From Sulfurimonas sp. hsl 1-7 (GTDB lineage: Bacteria; Campylobacterota; Campylobacteria; Campylobacterales; Sulfurimonadaceae), in assembly GCF_030577135.1 (NCBI RefSeq), contig NZ_JAUIRR010000003.1, positions 369,822 through 433,821 of the forward strand: a stretch of 64,000 nucleotides of DNA, given 5' to 3'. The position numbers and the translations under genes are program-made. Positions 1 through 10,021 of the stretch are shown here, in pieces; the first letter of the stretch is position 1; the number at the start of each line of letters is the position of its first letter. The notes under the pieces were generated by a model that was not told the origin of the DNA, ran no database searches, and was given only the letters and a program-made list of their open reading frames with translations.

Positions 1-626
<626 letters not shown>

Positions 627-641
627 TTACCTCTTAATATT

Positions 642-660
642 AAGAATGATTTTCATTCTT
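642..660. promoter_or_regulatory. Fur-box-like perfect palindrome upstream of nifS
   Basis: Arms AAGAATGA and TCATTCTT (8 bp each) flank a TTT centre, a 19-bp perfect dyad. Length and core (AATGATTTTCATT) resemble the classical 19-bp Fur box. It lies 19 bp upstream of the nifS start, where a repressor would cover the promoter. Iron control of Fe-S assembly is plausible; assignment to Fur is inference. Confidence 0.5.
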
Positions 661-749
661 TTTAAATAAGACAATTTTTGTCCTCTTTTAGTGTTGACAT
701 CATAATAGCTTTATGGTTATGAATAGCTTAAGGAAAACTTACACCCGAT

Positions 750-778
750 TTGACTTAAGAATTAAAACAGCATATAAT
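750..778 (+). promoter_or_regulatory. Sigma70-type promoter
   Basis: TTGACT at 750-755 and a perfect TATAAT at 773-778, separated by 17 bp. Transcription should begin near 785, at or next to an in-frame ATG. This argues against the upstream ATGs at 713 and 719 for the following gene. Confidence 0.55.
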
Positions 779-784
779 TGCGCT

Positions 785-1291
785 ATGTGTAATTTTAATA
801 ACCTCAATGACGATACAAAAATAGTGGTCAGCATCTTTATGAAGAAAGCTGCCGAGAATGTTGGGGGTATAAACTACTTACTCTCTTTAATAGAAGCAAT
901 AAGAAATAAAGCGCTGCCACTTAGCAGTACAAAAATGCAAATCGCTTCAAATAACTCTCTAATTAAATGGAATAAAGTGATCTTTAAAGACAAGCTTGAT
1001 CTGCTTGATCAGATCTTGGTTTTACATAGAGAATCACAAAACAGAGAATTCAACCTTTTAGATGAACCAAGTCAAAAGAAGAAAAAAAAGATTATAAACC
1101 TTATTAAAACGCTCAAACCGATTGAGTTTGTTGCCACACCTCAAAATCCAAAAGACGGTGGCGGCTTTAGTTTCGGTGTTTTTGATACGATAGACTTTGA
1201 CAATAACCTTGTAAAATTCAATCCTATCTTTTTAGCAATCTTTTTTTGTTCAACGGAGTTTACTAAAAAAGCTATTAAATATGAAAGCTAA
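785..1291 (+). CDS. Hypothetical protein of about 168 residues
   Basis: I do not recognise the family. The protein is basic, with a run KKKKKII near its middle and no clear signal peptide or membrane span. The frame is open from 713 (192 residues), but a near-perfect promoter at 750-778 lies inside that extension and neither upstream ATG has a ribosome site. I therefore prefer the ATG at 785, which would be nearly leaderless. A later ATG at 839 is also possible. It stands alone between nifS (divergent) and leuC, which has its own promoter. Confidence 0.6.
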   Translation: MCNFNNLNDDTKIVVSIFMKKAAENVGGINYLLSLIEAIRNKALPLSSTKMQIASNNSLIKWNKVIFKDKLDLLDQILVLHRESQNREFNLLDEPSQKKKKKIINLIKTLKPIEFVATPQNPKDGGGFSFGVFDTIDFDNNLVKFNPIFLAIFFCSTEFTKKAIKYES

Positions 1292-1314
1292 ATCATCTGT
1301 GTTTAAACCTCTTA

Positions 1315-1323
1315 TGTTATAAT
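1315..1323 (+). promoter_or_regulatory. Extended -10 promoter of leuC
   Basis: TG at 1315-1316, one base, then TATAAT at 1318-1323: an extended -10 element, with no convincing -35 box. It lies 33 bp ahead of the leuC start, and AAGAGG at 1345-1350 serves as ribosome site. Confidence 0.5.
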
Positions 1324-1356
1324 CGCGAAATTATTTAACTTTTTAAGAGGTTTAAC

Positions 1357-2619
1357 ATGGGACAAACCATAACTGAAAAAATATTTTCTGAACATGTCGG
1401 TAAAGAGGTGTATGCGGGTGAAATCGTTCGTTCACCAATCGATATGGTTATCGGAAATGACATCACTACACCTATCTCTATCAAAGCATTTGAAGAGAGC
1501 GGTGCACAAAAACTAGCTAATCCTGATGGATTTTCGATCGTTCTTGATCACTTCATCCCTGCAAAAGATATCGCTTCTGCAAACCAAGCAAGAATATCTA
1601 GAGATTTCGCTAAAAAACATCAACTTAAAAACTTTTTTGATGAAAAAGATATGGGAATCGAGCATGCACTTTTACCTGAAAAAGGTCTTGTAGTTCCCGG
1701 TGATGTAATTATCGGAGCTGATTCTCACACTTGTACACACGGTGCTCTTGGCGCATTTTCAACTGGTATGGGTTCAACTGACTTGGCATTTGCTATGATT
1801 ACCGGCGGTAACTGGTTCAAAGTTCCTGAAACTATCAAAGTAAACCTAACAGGTAAACCTGGACAATATACTACGGGAAAAGACATCATCCTAGAGATCA
1901 TCAGAATGATAGGTGTTGACGGTGCTTTATATAAAACTTTAGAATTCACTGGTTCAACTATCCCTTACTTAACTATGGATGACAGATTCTCTATGTGTAA
2001 CATGGCTATCGAAGCTGGAGCTAAAAGCGGTATTGTTGCATATGATGAGATCACGGCAGAGTTTTTAGCAGATAAAGATTTAGCTCGCGAGCCAAAAATC
2101 CATCAAAGTGATGCAGACGCAACATATTGTATGGAACTAAACATCGAAGTAGATAAACTTGATCCTGTTATCGCTTACCCATTCCTACCGTCAAACGGTC
2201 ATAGTGTAGTTCAAGCAGTAGCTGACAAAATCAAAGTTGATCAAGCATTCATCGGTTCATGTACAAACGGTCGTTTAGCTGACTTAAAAGTTGCAGCTGA
2301 GATCTTAGAAGGTAAAAGAGTACACGAAGATGTAAGACTAATTGTTACTCCAGGTACACAACAAATTTTAAGAGAAGCGACAAAACTTGGATATATTGAT
2401 ATAATTGTAGATGCAGGCGGTGTTGTAAGTAATCCAACTTGTGGTGCATGTCTTGGTGGCTACATGGGTATCCTAGGAGACGGTGAAGTTGCAATCTCTA
2501 CAACAAATAGAAACTTCGTTGGGCGTATGGGCTCTAGAAGTTCAAAAGTATATTTAGCAAACTCTGCAGTAGCAGCAGCTTCTGCGATCACAGGATATAT
2601 TACAGATCCAAGAGGCTAA
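1357..2619 (+). CDS. leuC: 3-isopropylmalate dehydratase large subunit
   Basis: Large subunit of isopropylmalate isomerase in leucine biosynthesis; with LeuD it interconverts 2- and 3-isopropylmalate. At 420 residues it is the shorter LeuC type of the aconitase superfamily. Visible motifs are GADSHTCTHGALGAF, SCTNGR (cysteine near residue 302) and NPTCGACLGG (cysteines near 362 and 365), which together ligate the 4Fe-4S cluster. The start has AAGAGG six bases upstream. leuD is not adjacent and must lie elsewhere. A homoaconitase-like role cannot be excluded by eye, but LeuC is the simplest reading. Confidence 0.93.
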   Translation: MGQTITEKIFSEHVGKEVYAGEIVRSPIDMVIGNDITTPISIKAFEESGAQKLANPDGFSIVLDHFIPAKDIASANQARISRDFAKKHQLKNFFDEKDMGIEHALLPEKGLVVPGDVIIGADSHTCTHGALGAFSTGMGSTDLAFAMITGGNWFKVPETIKVNLTGKPGQYTTGKDIILEIIRMIGVDGALYKTLEFTGSTIPYLTMDDRFSMCNMAIEAGAKSGIVAYDEITAEFLADKDLAREPKIHQSDADATYCMELNIEVDKLDPVIAYPFLPSNGHSVVQAVADKIKVDQAFIGSCTNGRLADLKVAAEILEGKRVHEDVRLIVTPGTQQILREATKLGYIDIIVDAGGVVSNPTCGACLGGYMGILGDGEVAISTTNRNFVGRMGSRSSKVYLANSAVAAASAITGYITDPRG

Positions 2620-2675
2620 TCTCACTTTTTGCTCATCAGTTTGTGCTAGACTTACTAAAACAGAAGGAGAAGTAA

Positions 2676-3800
2676 ATGAAAAGAATACTATTACTTTCGG
2701 CATTAGTTTCTAGCGTATTGCTAGCAGGGCAAAAACAGTATGAGATTTCACCTATGATAGGTTACGATCTAACAGAGGGGAATATCGACATTAAAAACGA
2801 CGGGCATTTTTTAGGTGGGGTAGAGGTACAATTTAACTCTACCGATTCTAAAATTTCTCCCGAGTTTTCTATCCTTTATTCACCAAAAGCAAAATATGAA
2901 GCCGGTGGTGATTCTTCTATCACTCGCGGTGCATTTAACGGTGTTTATACCTTTGATACAACAAACAATTTTGTACCCTTTGCAAAAGCCGGTATCGGTA
3001 TTGAAAATGTAGGTAATGAAACCGAAGCAAATCAAGATGGATTTTTCTTGGATGCAGGTGTAGGTACAAAATACTTCTTTACAGAAGATATAGCACTCAA
3101 AGCAGAAGCTATTTATCTAGCAAAATATGCAAACCAAAATGCAGGTCATTTCGATAGTAATCTAATCGCGATGGTCGGTTTAACATTTGCATTTGGTGAT
3201 TCAACTCAGCCGCAACCAAAAGAGGAACCAAAACAAGAAGTCATAAAAGAGGAACCAGTTGTTGTTGCTCAACCGATTGATGGTGATGATGACAACGACG
3301 GTGTTCTCAACTCTAAAGATCAGTGTCCAAACACTAAAGCCGGTCTTGAGGTTGATGAAAAAGGGTGTGAATTAGATAGTGATAAAGATGGTGTTTTAAA
3401 CTCTCTCGATATTTGTCCAAATACACCAATAGGTGCTAATGTAAATAGTGACGGCTGTCCTCAAGAGGTAACACTACAGATCAACTTTCAAACAAACTCT
3501 TCTGACATAACAAGTGCTTCAACAACCTATGTCGATAAATTCGCTGAATTCTTAAAAACATACTCTAACTACAGTGCGAAAATTGTAGGTTATACAGATA
3601 GTAAGGGTTCTGCTGCATATAACAAAAAACTCTCGCAAAAAAGAGCCGATTCAGTTGTGAACGCATTAAAAGAGAGAGGTGTAGATCCGAAGCAACTTAG
3701 TTCAGATGGTATGGGTGAAGAAAATCCTGTTGCAGACAACTCTACAAAAGAGGGTCGTGCTAAAAACAGAAGAATTGAAGCAGAGCTTACAAAACACTAA
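2676..3800 (+). CDS. OmpA-family outer-membrane protein
   Basis: Probably an outer-membrane beta-barrel protein that tethers the membrane to peptidoglycan. A signal peptide ([18 protein letters not shown]) is followed by a beta-barrel of about 170 residues ending TFAFGD, a Pro/Glu-rich linker, calcium-binding thrombospondin-3-like repeats (DGDDDNDGV and DSDKDGV, each followed by a CPNT-type segment), and a C-terminal OmpA domain with NFQTNSSDI and [12 protein letters not shown]. Its stop shares one base with the start of mobA, so the genes are probably cotranscribed, although no functional link is obvious. Confidence 0.88.
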   Translation: MKRILLLSALVSSVLLAGQKQYEISPMIGYDLTEGNIDIKNDGHFLGGVEVQFNSTDSKISPEFSILYSPKAKYEAGGDSSITRGAFNGVYTFDTTNNFVPFAKAGIGIENVGNETEANQDGFFLDAGVGTKYFFTEDIALKAEAIYLAKYANQNAGHFDSNLIAMVGLTFAFGDSTQPQPKEEPKQEVIKEEPVVVAQPIDGDDDNDGVLNSKDQCPNTKAGLEVDEKGCELDSDKDGVLNSLDICPNTPIGANVNSDGCPQEVTLQINFQTNSSDITSASTTYVDKFAEFLKTYSNYSAKIVGYTDSKGSAAYNKKLSQKRADSVVNALKERGVDPKQLSSDGMGEENPVADNSTKEGRAKNRRIEAELTKH

Positions 3801-4384
3801 TGATACAGATTCCTTGTATTATCTTTGCGGGTGGTAAAAGTTCTCGAATGGGAGAAGACAAAGCGCTTCTTCCATTTGGCTCCGCAGCTACCCTAACACA
3901 ATATCAATACACTAGACTCCTAAAAATTTTTCAAAATGTTTACATCTCAACAAAAACAAAAGAAAAGTTTGAGTTTGATGCAAATTTTATAGAAGATCAA
4001 CATCAAGAACTCTTCGCACCCACTACCGGTTTTATATCAAGCTTTTCTATATTGGATAGTGACCGTTTTTTTGCAATCAGCGTTGACACCCCTTTTATAG
4101 ATGAAATAATAATTCAAACTCTCTTTGAACATGATCAAGATACAAACGATGCGACGATTGCTACGTTAGAGGGCAAGATGCAACCACTTTGTGGAATTTA
4201 TCATCGTTCACTACTCAACGCTTTTAAAGAGATGGAACAAAACAACATCCACAAACTCGGATATCTACTCAAAAACTCAAATACACAACTTGTCCACTTT
4301 AATGATGAAAACAAATTTTTAAATCTTAACAATAAAGAGGAATATAAAAAAGGTTTGGAAATTATTAACACCTCTTTGATATAA
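3800..4384 (+). CDS. mobA: Molybdenum cofactor guanylyltransferase
   Basis: Adds GMP to molybdopterin to make the guanine-dinucleotide cofactor used by bacterial molybdoenzymes. The N-terminal [19 protein letters not shown] is the nucleotidyltransferase signature LxGGxSxRMGxDK, and VDTPFI is the following metal-binding strand. At 194 residues it has the usual MobA length. It overlaps the ompA-like stop by one base and precedes moaC by 26 bp, forming a small Moco group. SoxC downstream uses a sulfite-oxidase-type Moco that does not need GMP, so MobA more likely serves other enzymes. Confidence 0.88.
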   Translation: MIQIPCIIFAGGKSSRMGEDKALLPFGSAATLTQYQYTRLLKIFQNVYISTKTKEKFEFDANFIEDQHQELFAPTTGFISSFSILDSDRFFAISVDTPFIDEIIIQTLFEHDQDTNDATIATLEGKMQPLCGIYHRSLLNAFKEMEQNNIHKLGYLLKNSNTQLVHFNDENKFLNLNNKEEYKKGLEIINTSLI

Positions 4385-4410
4385 TAGTGAAAAAAGTAAA
4401 GAACTAAAAT

Positions 4411-4881
4411 ATGAACTTAACACATTTAGATGAAAACCAAAGACCGAAAATGGTCGATGTTAGTGACAAAGATGAAACAACACGAGTAGCTGTTGCAAGC
4501 GGTATAATAGAGATGAGTCAAGATGCATACGATGCTATTGTAAATGAGACAACAAAAAAAGGTCCAGTACTTCAGACTGCTGTAATAGCTTCAATTATGG
4601 GAGTAAAGAAAACAAGTGATCTTATCCCAATGTGTCATCCGCTAAATCTAAGCGGTATCAATTGTGATGTAGAAGAGTTACCGGAGCTTCCTGGATTTAA
4701 ACTTACGGTAACTGCAAAACTCAAAGGACAAACCGGTGTTGAGATGGAAGCCTTGACAGGGACATCTATTGGACTTTTAACAATCTACGATATGGTAAAA
4801 GCGATCGATAAAGGGATGATCATCCGTAACGTACAACTTGAAGCAAAATCAGGAGGAAAAAGTGGAGACTTTAAACGATAG
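4411..4881 (+). CDS. moaC: Cyclic pyranopterin monophosphate synthase
   Basis: Second step of molybdopterin synthesis: with MoaA it turns GTP into cyclic pyranopterin monophosphate. It has the family length (156 residues) and motifs [28 protein letters not shown] and [10 protein letters not shown]; the lysine in VKAIDKGM near residue 130 is typical of the active site. It sits between mobA and a DUF493 gene whose ribosome site lies inside the moaC 3' end. Confidence 0.95.
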   Translation: MNLTHLDENQRPKMVDVSDKDETTRVAVASGIIEMSQDAYDAIVNETTKKGPVLQTAVIASIMGVKKTSDLIPMCHPLNLSGINCDVEELPELPGFKLTVTAKLKGQTGVEMEALTGTSIGLLTIYDMVKAIDKGMIIRNVQLEAKSGGKSGDFKR

Positions 4882-5137
4882 ACTAAAAGGTGAAAAGCTA
4901 GAGCTTACATACCCTTGCTCTTGGTGTTATAAAGTGATAGCAACTGAAAAAGCTGCACTTGAACAAGCAATAAGGGATGTACTTGATGAGAGGGAACATA
5001 AACTGACTCATTCAAACAACTCAAAAACCGGAAAATATGTGAGTATGAATCTTGATTTGTTAGTACATAATGAAGATGATAGACAGTTTATATATGATGC
5101 TTTAAAACAACATCAAAATATAAAAATGGTGTTATAG
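4862..5137 (+). CDS. DUF493 family protein (YbeD-like)
   Basis: Small ferredoxin-fold protein of unknown function, related to E. coli YbeD. The region [14 protein letters not shown] followed by a beta-alpha pattern ending [14 protein letters not shown] is the DUF493 pattern. An ATG at 4838 is open, but GTG at 4862 follows a perfect AGGAGG (4851-4856) at ideal spacing. That places the start inside the last 20 bases of moaC and gives 91 residues. The overlap suggests translational coupling. Confidence 0.8.
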   Translation: METLNDRLKGEKLELTYPCSWCYKVIATEKAALEQAIRDVLDEREHKLTHSNNSKTGKYVSMNLDLLVHNEDDRQFIYDALKQHQNIKMVL

Positions 5138-5146
5138 GAGTATATA

Positions 5147-6142
5147 ATGGAAAACAGTAAATTACAAAAAGATGTTGATAGTTTCTTCAGCAATGTAGAT
5201 CTTGAGAGTTTAGATACACAAAAGATAGAAACTCTCACTACACAGATCATTAACAACCAGATCTCAGATATTGAAAACGAGCTCGAAACTCTTTTAGAAA
5301 AAAAAGAGGAACTTGAACGTTCTATAGAAAAAAAATCTGAAGCGATTCAAGAAAAAAAATATGAAGTTTTCAATGCTATAGAAGAGAAACTGCAAAACTC
5401 TCCATCTGCTTTTACTAAACTCCATCAAGTCAAACTCCAGTCAATTGACCTTTACGAAATTTTAAGTGAAATTGTAGAGTCTGCTATTATTACAGCCCTT
5501 GAAAAAGAGCGTGACAGCGAATTTAAAGAGTATTTGATCGAAACGATTAAAGAGATCACTTTTGAATCTATCAAAGAGGGCTCATTAAATACTATCCGTA
5601 TCAGAAAGATCCTCTCAACTATCCTTGCGATTGCTATAGATATTGCCGAAGCTGAACCAAATAAAGCCGAAGATATTTTAAGTGCAACCACAAAAGGGAT
5701 GCGTTCAGGTCTTATAAAATCTATTCACAGATTCAAGAAACGTTTAGCATATATGCCTGTAGAGGCAAAACATATCTTGATCGAAGACTATGATACTATC
5801 ATGGAAGACCTCAATCAAACAGATACTATCTTTTCACAGGTTATAATAAACCAAGCTTCACAAAGCTCATCTATTACCCATAAAATTCTTCTAGATATAA
5901 ATAAAGATATGAAATATGATCTTGAAGAACTTTTAATAGTTTCTAAAGAGACAGCCGAAGTGATGAAAAACAAATTTGCCAACTTTGCAAAACTTGCTGT
6001 AAAAAAAGCTGATTCAGCTATCCATTCACAAAAAGCACAAGAAGCAAAAAGAATGGGTAAGCAAGCATTTGAAACTGCAAAGGTTGCACTTGGAAGTGCT
6101 ATAAAAACAGCTAAAGATGTAATTGATAAAAAGAAAAGTTAA
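5147..6142 (+). CDS. Hypothetical coiled-coil protein
   Basis: Function not recognised. Residues 35-75 form a strongly charged coiled coil (ENELETLLEKKEELERSIEKK). The middle (90-190) is helical with repeated ALEKE and EYLIE patterns, and the C-terminus is lysine/alanine-rich (KAQEAKRMGKQAF). There is no signal peptide or clear membrane span, so it is probably cytoplasmic. It follows the DUF493 gene by 9 bp with ribosome site AGGAG and is likely in the same operon. It may belong to a DUF family seen in related genomes, which I cannot confirm. Confidence 0.75.
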   Translation: MENSKLQKDVDSFFSNVDLESLDTQKIETLTTQIINNQISDIENELETLLEKKEELERSIEKKSEAIQEKKYEVFNAIEEKLQNSPSAFTKLHQVKLQSIDLYEILSEIVESAIITALEKERDSEFKEYLIETIKEITFESIKEGSLNTIRIRKILSTILAIAIDIAEAEPNKAEDILSATTKGMRSGLIKSIHRFKKRLAYMPVEAKHILIEDYDTIMEDLNQTDTIFSQVIINQASQSSSITHKILLDINKDMKYDLEELLIVSKETAEVMKNKFANFAKLAVKKADSAIHSQKAQEAKRMGKQAFETAKVALGSAIKTAKDVIDKKKS

Positions 6143-6225
6143 ATTACAATTTTTTATAGTACAATAAGCTGTTTTTCAAAAAACTTCAATATAATGTGAT
6201 GATTTTATAATAAAAGGAATTAATT

Positions 6226-6825
6226 ATGATGTTACACCCGGCAACGGCACACTTCGCTATGGTACTACCAGTAGTTGCATCAGTTTTCGGTCTTGCATAC
6301 CTTGTAAGCAAATCAGAAACTATGTCAAAAATTTCAGCACGTACAGCTTTATTTGCAGCGATTGCAATGGTAGGCGTGTGGTATACCGGTAGTCAAGCTG
6401 GTCCACAGATTTACAACTTTCTTAGTGAAGCGGGTAAACATGAATTAGTTGAACATAAAGAGTTAGGTCTTTACTTAGCAATTGCAATGTCAGTAGTTGC
6501 ACTTATTCAAATGGCAGGATGTAAGCTACAAAAGTTTGGAATTCAAGCACTTGGTATTATCTTAACTGTCGTTGTAATGGCGGTAACATTTATTCAAGGG
6601 AAACACGGTGGTGAGATCGTTTATGAGCACGGGCAACCTTTCCAAATGACTCAACTTGAAAAATTTGTTTCTGGTGATGAACTGGAGATGGCTGAAGATG
6701 TAGAAGAAGTAACTACTTTAGTAAAAGAAAAAATAGCTACAATCTCTGAAGAAACTTGTGCAAAAATAGGCTGTAAATCAGACGATGATGAATCTGAAAA
6801 TGAAGAATCAGAGGATGAGGAATAA
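6226..6825 (+). CDS. DUF2231-type inner-membrane protein with acidic tail
   Basis: The N-terminal HPATAHFAMVLPVVASVFGL matches the DUF2231 opening (HP-x-x-H-F) of small four-helix membrane proteins. Helices lie at about 8-28, 42-60, 80-98 and 105-125. The C-terminal 60 residues are cytoplasmic and end in a run of Asp/Glu. Histidines on the helices hint at haem or metal binding, as proposed for this domain, but the function is unknown. It is separated from the coiled-coil gene by an AT-rich 83-bp gap that may hold its promoter. Confidence 0.75.
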   Translation: MMLHPATAHFAMVLPVVASVFGLAYLVSKSETMSKISARTALFAAIAMVGVWYTGSQAGPQIYNFLSEAGKHELVEHKELGLYLAIAMSVVALIQMAGCKLQKFGIQALGIILTVVVMAVTFIQGKHGGEIVYEHGQPFQMTQLEKFVSGDELEMAEDVEEVTTLVKEKIATISEETCAKIGCKSDDDESENEESEDEE

Positions 6826-6833
6826 AACTACTG

Positions 6834-6968
6834 ATGGATACAAATGCTCAAATTGAAAAAATTCAAGAAGCTTTTAAACAATATGAAGCTGGCGAGCAAT
6901 CAACAAAGGATCTCCTTCAATATCTGAAGGAGTCCTCAGCTTGGCTTACGGAAAAGATAAGTAAATGA
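6834..6968 (+). CDS. Small protein of 44 residues, candidate antitoxin
   Basis: Open frame MDTNAQIEKIQEAFKQYEAG..., mostly helical and charged. It ends ATGA so that its stop overlaps the start of the ParE-like gene. That coupling and order (small acidic/helical protein, then toxin) are what a type II antitoxin would show. It is shorter than most antitoxins and has no visible DNA-binding fold. The ribosome site is weak (GAGGA about 13 bases upstream), so translation may be coupled to the DUF2231 gene. The coding call rests on the overlap and the clean frame. Confidence 0.5.
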   Translation: MDTNAQIEKIQEAFKQYEAGEQSTKDLLQYLKESSAWLTEKISK

Positions 6969-7234
6969 ATATATTAGTTACACAAGTTTTTGAAGATCAG
7001 ATGAAAGAGATTCTAGAAGAGATGATAGAAACAAATCCTGATTCAGTAAAAGGCTTTAAGATCTATCTTGACACTATATTGTTAAACATACCTACGAAAG
7101 ATAAGAAGTATAAAAAGTCAGTAATTTTCGATAATGAGAACATAAAAGATGTTGAACATGAGGGTTTTCGTATCCCTTTTTATCACAATAAACAGAAAAA
7201 CACTTTTATTATATTAGGAATCATAAAAATATAG
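6965..7234 (+). CDS. ParE/RelE-like toxin family protein
   Basis: 89 residues with the ParE/RelE layout: an N-terminal beta strand (ILVTQVFEDQM), two helices (KEILEEMIETNPDSVKGFKIYL) and a C-terminal sheet ending FRIPFYHNKQKNTFIILGIIKI. ParE members poison gyrase and RelE members cleave mRNA; the sequence alone does not decide which. It overlaps the preceding 44-residue frame by four bases, which makes that frame the candidate antitoxin. The conserved C-terminal arginine of many ParE toxins is present as GFRIPF. Confidence 0.6.
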   Translation: MNILVTQVFEDQMKEILEEMIETNPDSVKGFKIYLDTILLNIPTKDKKYKKSVIFDNENIKDVEHEGFRIPFYHNKQKNTFIILGIIKI

Positions 7235-7475
7235 CATACCTCTTATAATAAAAATGACTCTTTCTTATATTAATTTTTTTTTATACAAAAAGTGTTTCGA
7301 TTTGTAACTACATTTCCAACTAAACCACCCTTATATCACATTATTTTCACAAATGCAGTATAATTAGTTTTGCTAAAATTTATAATTAAGTATAAAATGG
7401 CATAATACCTGTTCGAAATTCAGAGTACATTATTAACTTAAAATATGTAATAAACAATTTAACAAAGGAGAAAAT
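7235..7475 (+). promoter_or_regulatory. Upstream region of the sox cluster
   Basis: About 240 bp without a gene and very AT-rich. TATAAT occurs at 7359-7364, and TATAAT-like stretches lie around 7380 and 7401, but no -35 box is convincing. The region must hold the soxCDYZ promoter. AAGGAG at 7465-7470 is the soxC ribosome site. Confidence 0.35.
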
Positions 7476-8876
7476 GTGGATAAAAAATCTCAAGAAAACA
7501 TAGATAATTTATCTAACAGTACTGAAAAAAGTATTGGCAGAAGAGACTTTTTCAGAAAAACAGCTGCTATGGCTGGTACTGCAATAGCTGGTACTTCGTT
7601 ACTGTCATCGAATGCTATGGCTAATGAACATGCTGGTGGTGATGGTGAAAAAGCTATTCTTGGAACACCGGAATGGGCTACAAAATGGGGAGATCCTGTA
7701 ACTAAAAACCTTTACGGAATGCCTTCAAAATATGAGCACAACGTAACTAGAAGATATACTAAACTTCTAGCATCTGGTAACTTTAGAGCTTCTATTGCTG
7801 TAACACCTATTCAAGAGTCTATGGGGATTATTACTCCAAATGGATTATTTTTCTCACGTTCTCACGGTGGTGTAGCGCATATTGATCCAAATGAGCATAG
7901 ATTAATGATTACAGGTTTAGTGGAAAAACCTTTAGTATTAACTATGGAAGAATTAAAAAGATATCCAAGTGTAACTCGTACACACTTCATCGAATGTCCT
8001 GCTAATGGTGGACAAGAGTGGAGAGGACCACAATACAACTCTTTACAATTCTCTAAAGGATTTATGTCTTGTGCTGAGTGGACTGGTGTATACATCAAAG
8101 ATATCTTAAAAGATCTTGGTGTCAAACCAGAAGCATTATGGATGCTTGCAGAGGGTGGAGACTCATCTAAAATGGGTAGAACTATCCCTATGGAAAAAGT
8201 TCTTGACGATGCTATGATCGTATGGGGTCAAAATGGTGAAGCACTTCGTCCAGAGCAAGGTTATCCAATTCGTTTACTTGTTCCAGGTTGGGAAGGTAAC
8301 TTATGTGTTAAATGGCTAAGAAGATTAGACTTCGCTAGTGAGCCATGGTACTGTAAAGAGGAAACTTCTAAATATACAGTATTAAAACCTGATGGAAAAA
8401 TTGTACAACACTTCTATGCAAATGAAGTTAACTCAACTGTAACTTCTCCGTCTCCAGAGATTGACTGGTCTCACTTAGAAGATGGTGATATCGTAGAGAT
8501 CGAAGGTCTTGCATGGTCAGGTATGGGTACAATCAACGGTGTAGATATTTCATTTGACGGTGGTAAAAACTACGTTGAAGCACAACTCAAAGGTCTTGTA
8601 TTACCTAAATGTTGGACTCGTTGGAGCTATATGCATACATACAAAAAAGGTGAGGAACTACTTCTTACTTCACGTGCTACTGATGATGCAGGTTATATCC
8701 AACCGACAATTGATCAAGAACTAACTAAAGTTGGTGTTGAAGCAGTTTATCATAGAAATGCAGTTGAAACATGGAAAGTTGAAAAAGACGGAACAGTAAC
8801 TCACGTTCAAATCCGTTCAGAACTTACTCGTGATAAAGACGGTAATGTAATCATTGAGAAAAAAGGAGAAGCGTAA
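7476..8876 (+). CDS. soxC: Sulfane dehydrogenase molybdenum subunit SoxC
   Basis: Periplasmic molybdopterin subunit of Sox(CD)2, which oxidises the sulfane sulfur of SoxY-bound thiocysteine, giving six electrons per sulfur. A Tat signal (RRDFFRKTAAMAGTAIAGT) opens the protein. The sulfite-oxidase fold follows, with HFIECPANGGQEWRG holding the cysteine that ligates molybdenum, and a dimerisation domain after about residue 320. The GTG start at 7476 has AAGGAG at ideal spacing; the overlapping ATG at 7474 is out of frame. Its TAA shares a base with the soxD ATG (TAATG), so the two are tightly coupled. Confidence 0.95.
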   Translation: MDKKSQENIDNLSNSTEKSIGRRDFFRKTAAMAGTAIAGTSLLSSNAMANEHAGGDGEKAILGTPEWATKWGDPVTKNLYGMPSKYEHNVTRRYTKLLASGNFRASIAVTPIQESMGIITPNGLFFSRSHGGVAHIDPNEHRLMITGLVEKPLVLTMEELKRYPSVTRTHFIECPANGGQEWRGPQYNSLQFSKGFMSCAEWTGVYIKDILKDLGVKPEALWMLAEGGDSSKMGRTIPMEKVLDDAMIVWGQNGEALRPEQGYPIRLLVPGWEGNLCVKWLRRLDFASEPWYCKEETSKYTVLKPDGKIVQHFYANEVNSTVTSPSPEIDWSHLEDGDIVEIEGLAWSGMGTINGVDISFDGGKNYVEAQLKGLVLPKCWTRWSYMHTYKKGEELLLTSRATDDAGYIQPTIDQELTKVGVEAVYHRNAVETWKVEKDGTVTHVQIRSELTRDKDGNVIIEKKGEA

Positions 8877-10000
8877 TGATCAAATTTAGTAATAAGTTAT
8901 TAGTATCAGCTTCTGTAGCTGCACTAGTATCATTTGGTTTCTCTGGATGTATGGAAAGCGCTACACCTACTAAAGCATCAATTGATGGTGGTGTAAACTA
9001 TCCAGTAGTAAACGGAAAAACTAGTTCTTACTATGTAAATACTCAAGCTCATAACATGACTATTAATAACGGTCGTGTTCCGACAAAAGATGAGTACAAT
9101 GCTTGGAACTCTGATGTAATGCCAGACGGTACAGGTTTACCGGAAGGTGAAGGTACTGTAACTGAAGGTGAAGAAGTTTACGAAGCTAAATGTGTAATGT
9201 GTCACGGTGACTTTGGTTCAGGTGGTGGTGGTTATCCAGCACTTTCTAAAGGTAATGCATATGAGATGTATAAAACATTAACACGTCAAAGACTAAAACC
9301 AGATTCTGATGGTCCTTCAAGATTCTTCGGTAGTTTCTGGGCAGAAGCTAGTACAATGTGGTGGTACATTAAAGATGCTATGCCACACCCGGCAACTGAT
9401 ACTTTAACAGATGACGAAGTATATTCATTAGTAGCTTATGTATTAAACGTAAATGAAATGGAAATTGATGGTGTGCCTGTAGATGAAGAGTATGTTCTTA
9501 ACAAAGAGAACTTCTTAAAAATCAAAATGCCGGCAAAAGCTGTTTATGAGCCTGTAATTGATGGTCCACAAGGTCCTGAAAATGTTCGTAAATTCTATGC
9601 AAACCCAGATAACTTTGGTGGGCAAAAAGTAGCAAGAAGTGAACGTTGTATGACTAACTGTCAAGAGCCAACTGTTCATGTAGCTGAAATCACTGTTGGT
9701 ATTAGTGACTTCCATCCACCAATGACATCTGTAAGAGACTTACCTGCTGAAGAGGGAACTTCTTCTTTTGATGCAAAAGCTGCTTATACAGAATCTTGTG
9801 CAATGTGTCACGACACTGGTGCAGCTCCAGCTCCTGGTGATAAAGGTGCATGGGCTCCATTACTTGCTAAAGGTATGGACGGTGTTTACAAAAATGGTCT
9901 AAACGGTACAGATGCTGGTATGCCGGCTAAAGGTGGTTCATCACTAAGTGATAAAGAATTTAAACTTGTAGTTGACTATATAGTTAACCAAAGCAAATAA
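8876..10000 (+). CDS. soxD: Sulfane dehydrogenase cytochrome subunit SoxD
   Basis: Dihaem cytochrome c partner of SoxC that passes electrons to the periplasmic cytochrome pool. A signal sequence (LVSASVAALVSFGFSGC) resembles a lipobox with Cys25, so it may be a lipoprotein. Haem motifs are CVMCH (106-110) and CAMCH (about 308-312). CMTNCQ between the domains could be an extra disulfide or metal site. At 374 residues it matches the two-domain SoxD type. It overlaps soxC by one base and precedes soxY by 21 bp, with AAAGGA as the soxY ribosome site. Confidence 0.93.
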   Translation: MIKFSNKLLVSASVAALVSFGFSGCMESATPTKASIDGGVNYPVVNGKTSSYYVNTQAHNMTINNGRVPTKDEYNAWNSDVMPDGTGLPEGEGTVTEGEEVYEAKCVMCHGDFGSGGGGYPALSKGNAYEMYKTLTRQRLKPDSDGPSRFFGSFWAEASTMWWYIKDAMPHPATDTLTDDEVYSLVAYVLNVNEMEIDGVPVDEEYVLNKENFLKIKMPAKAVYEPVIDGPQGPENVRKFYANPDNFGGQKVARSERCMTNCQEPTVHVAEITVGISDFHPPMTSVRDLPAEEGTSSFDAKAAYTESCAMCHDTGAAPAPGDKGAWAPLLAKGMDGVYKNGLNGTDAGMPAKGGSSLSDKEFKLVVDYIVNQSK

Positions 10001-10021
10001 ATCTCAATTAAAGGAAAGATT

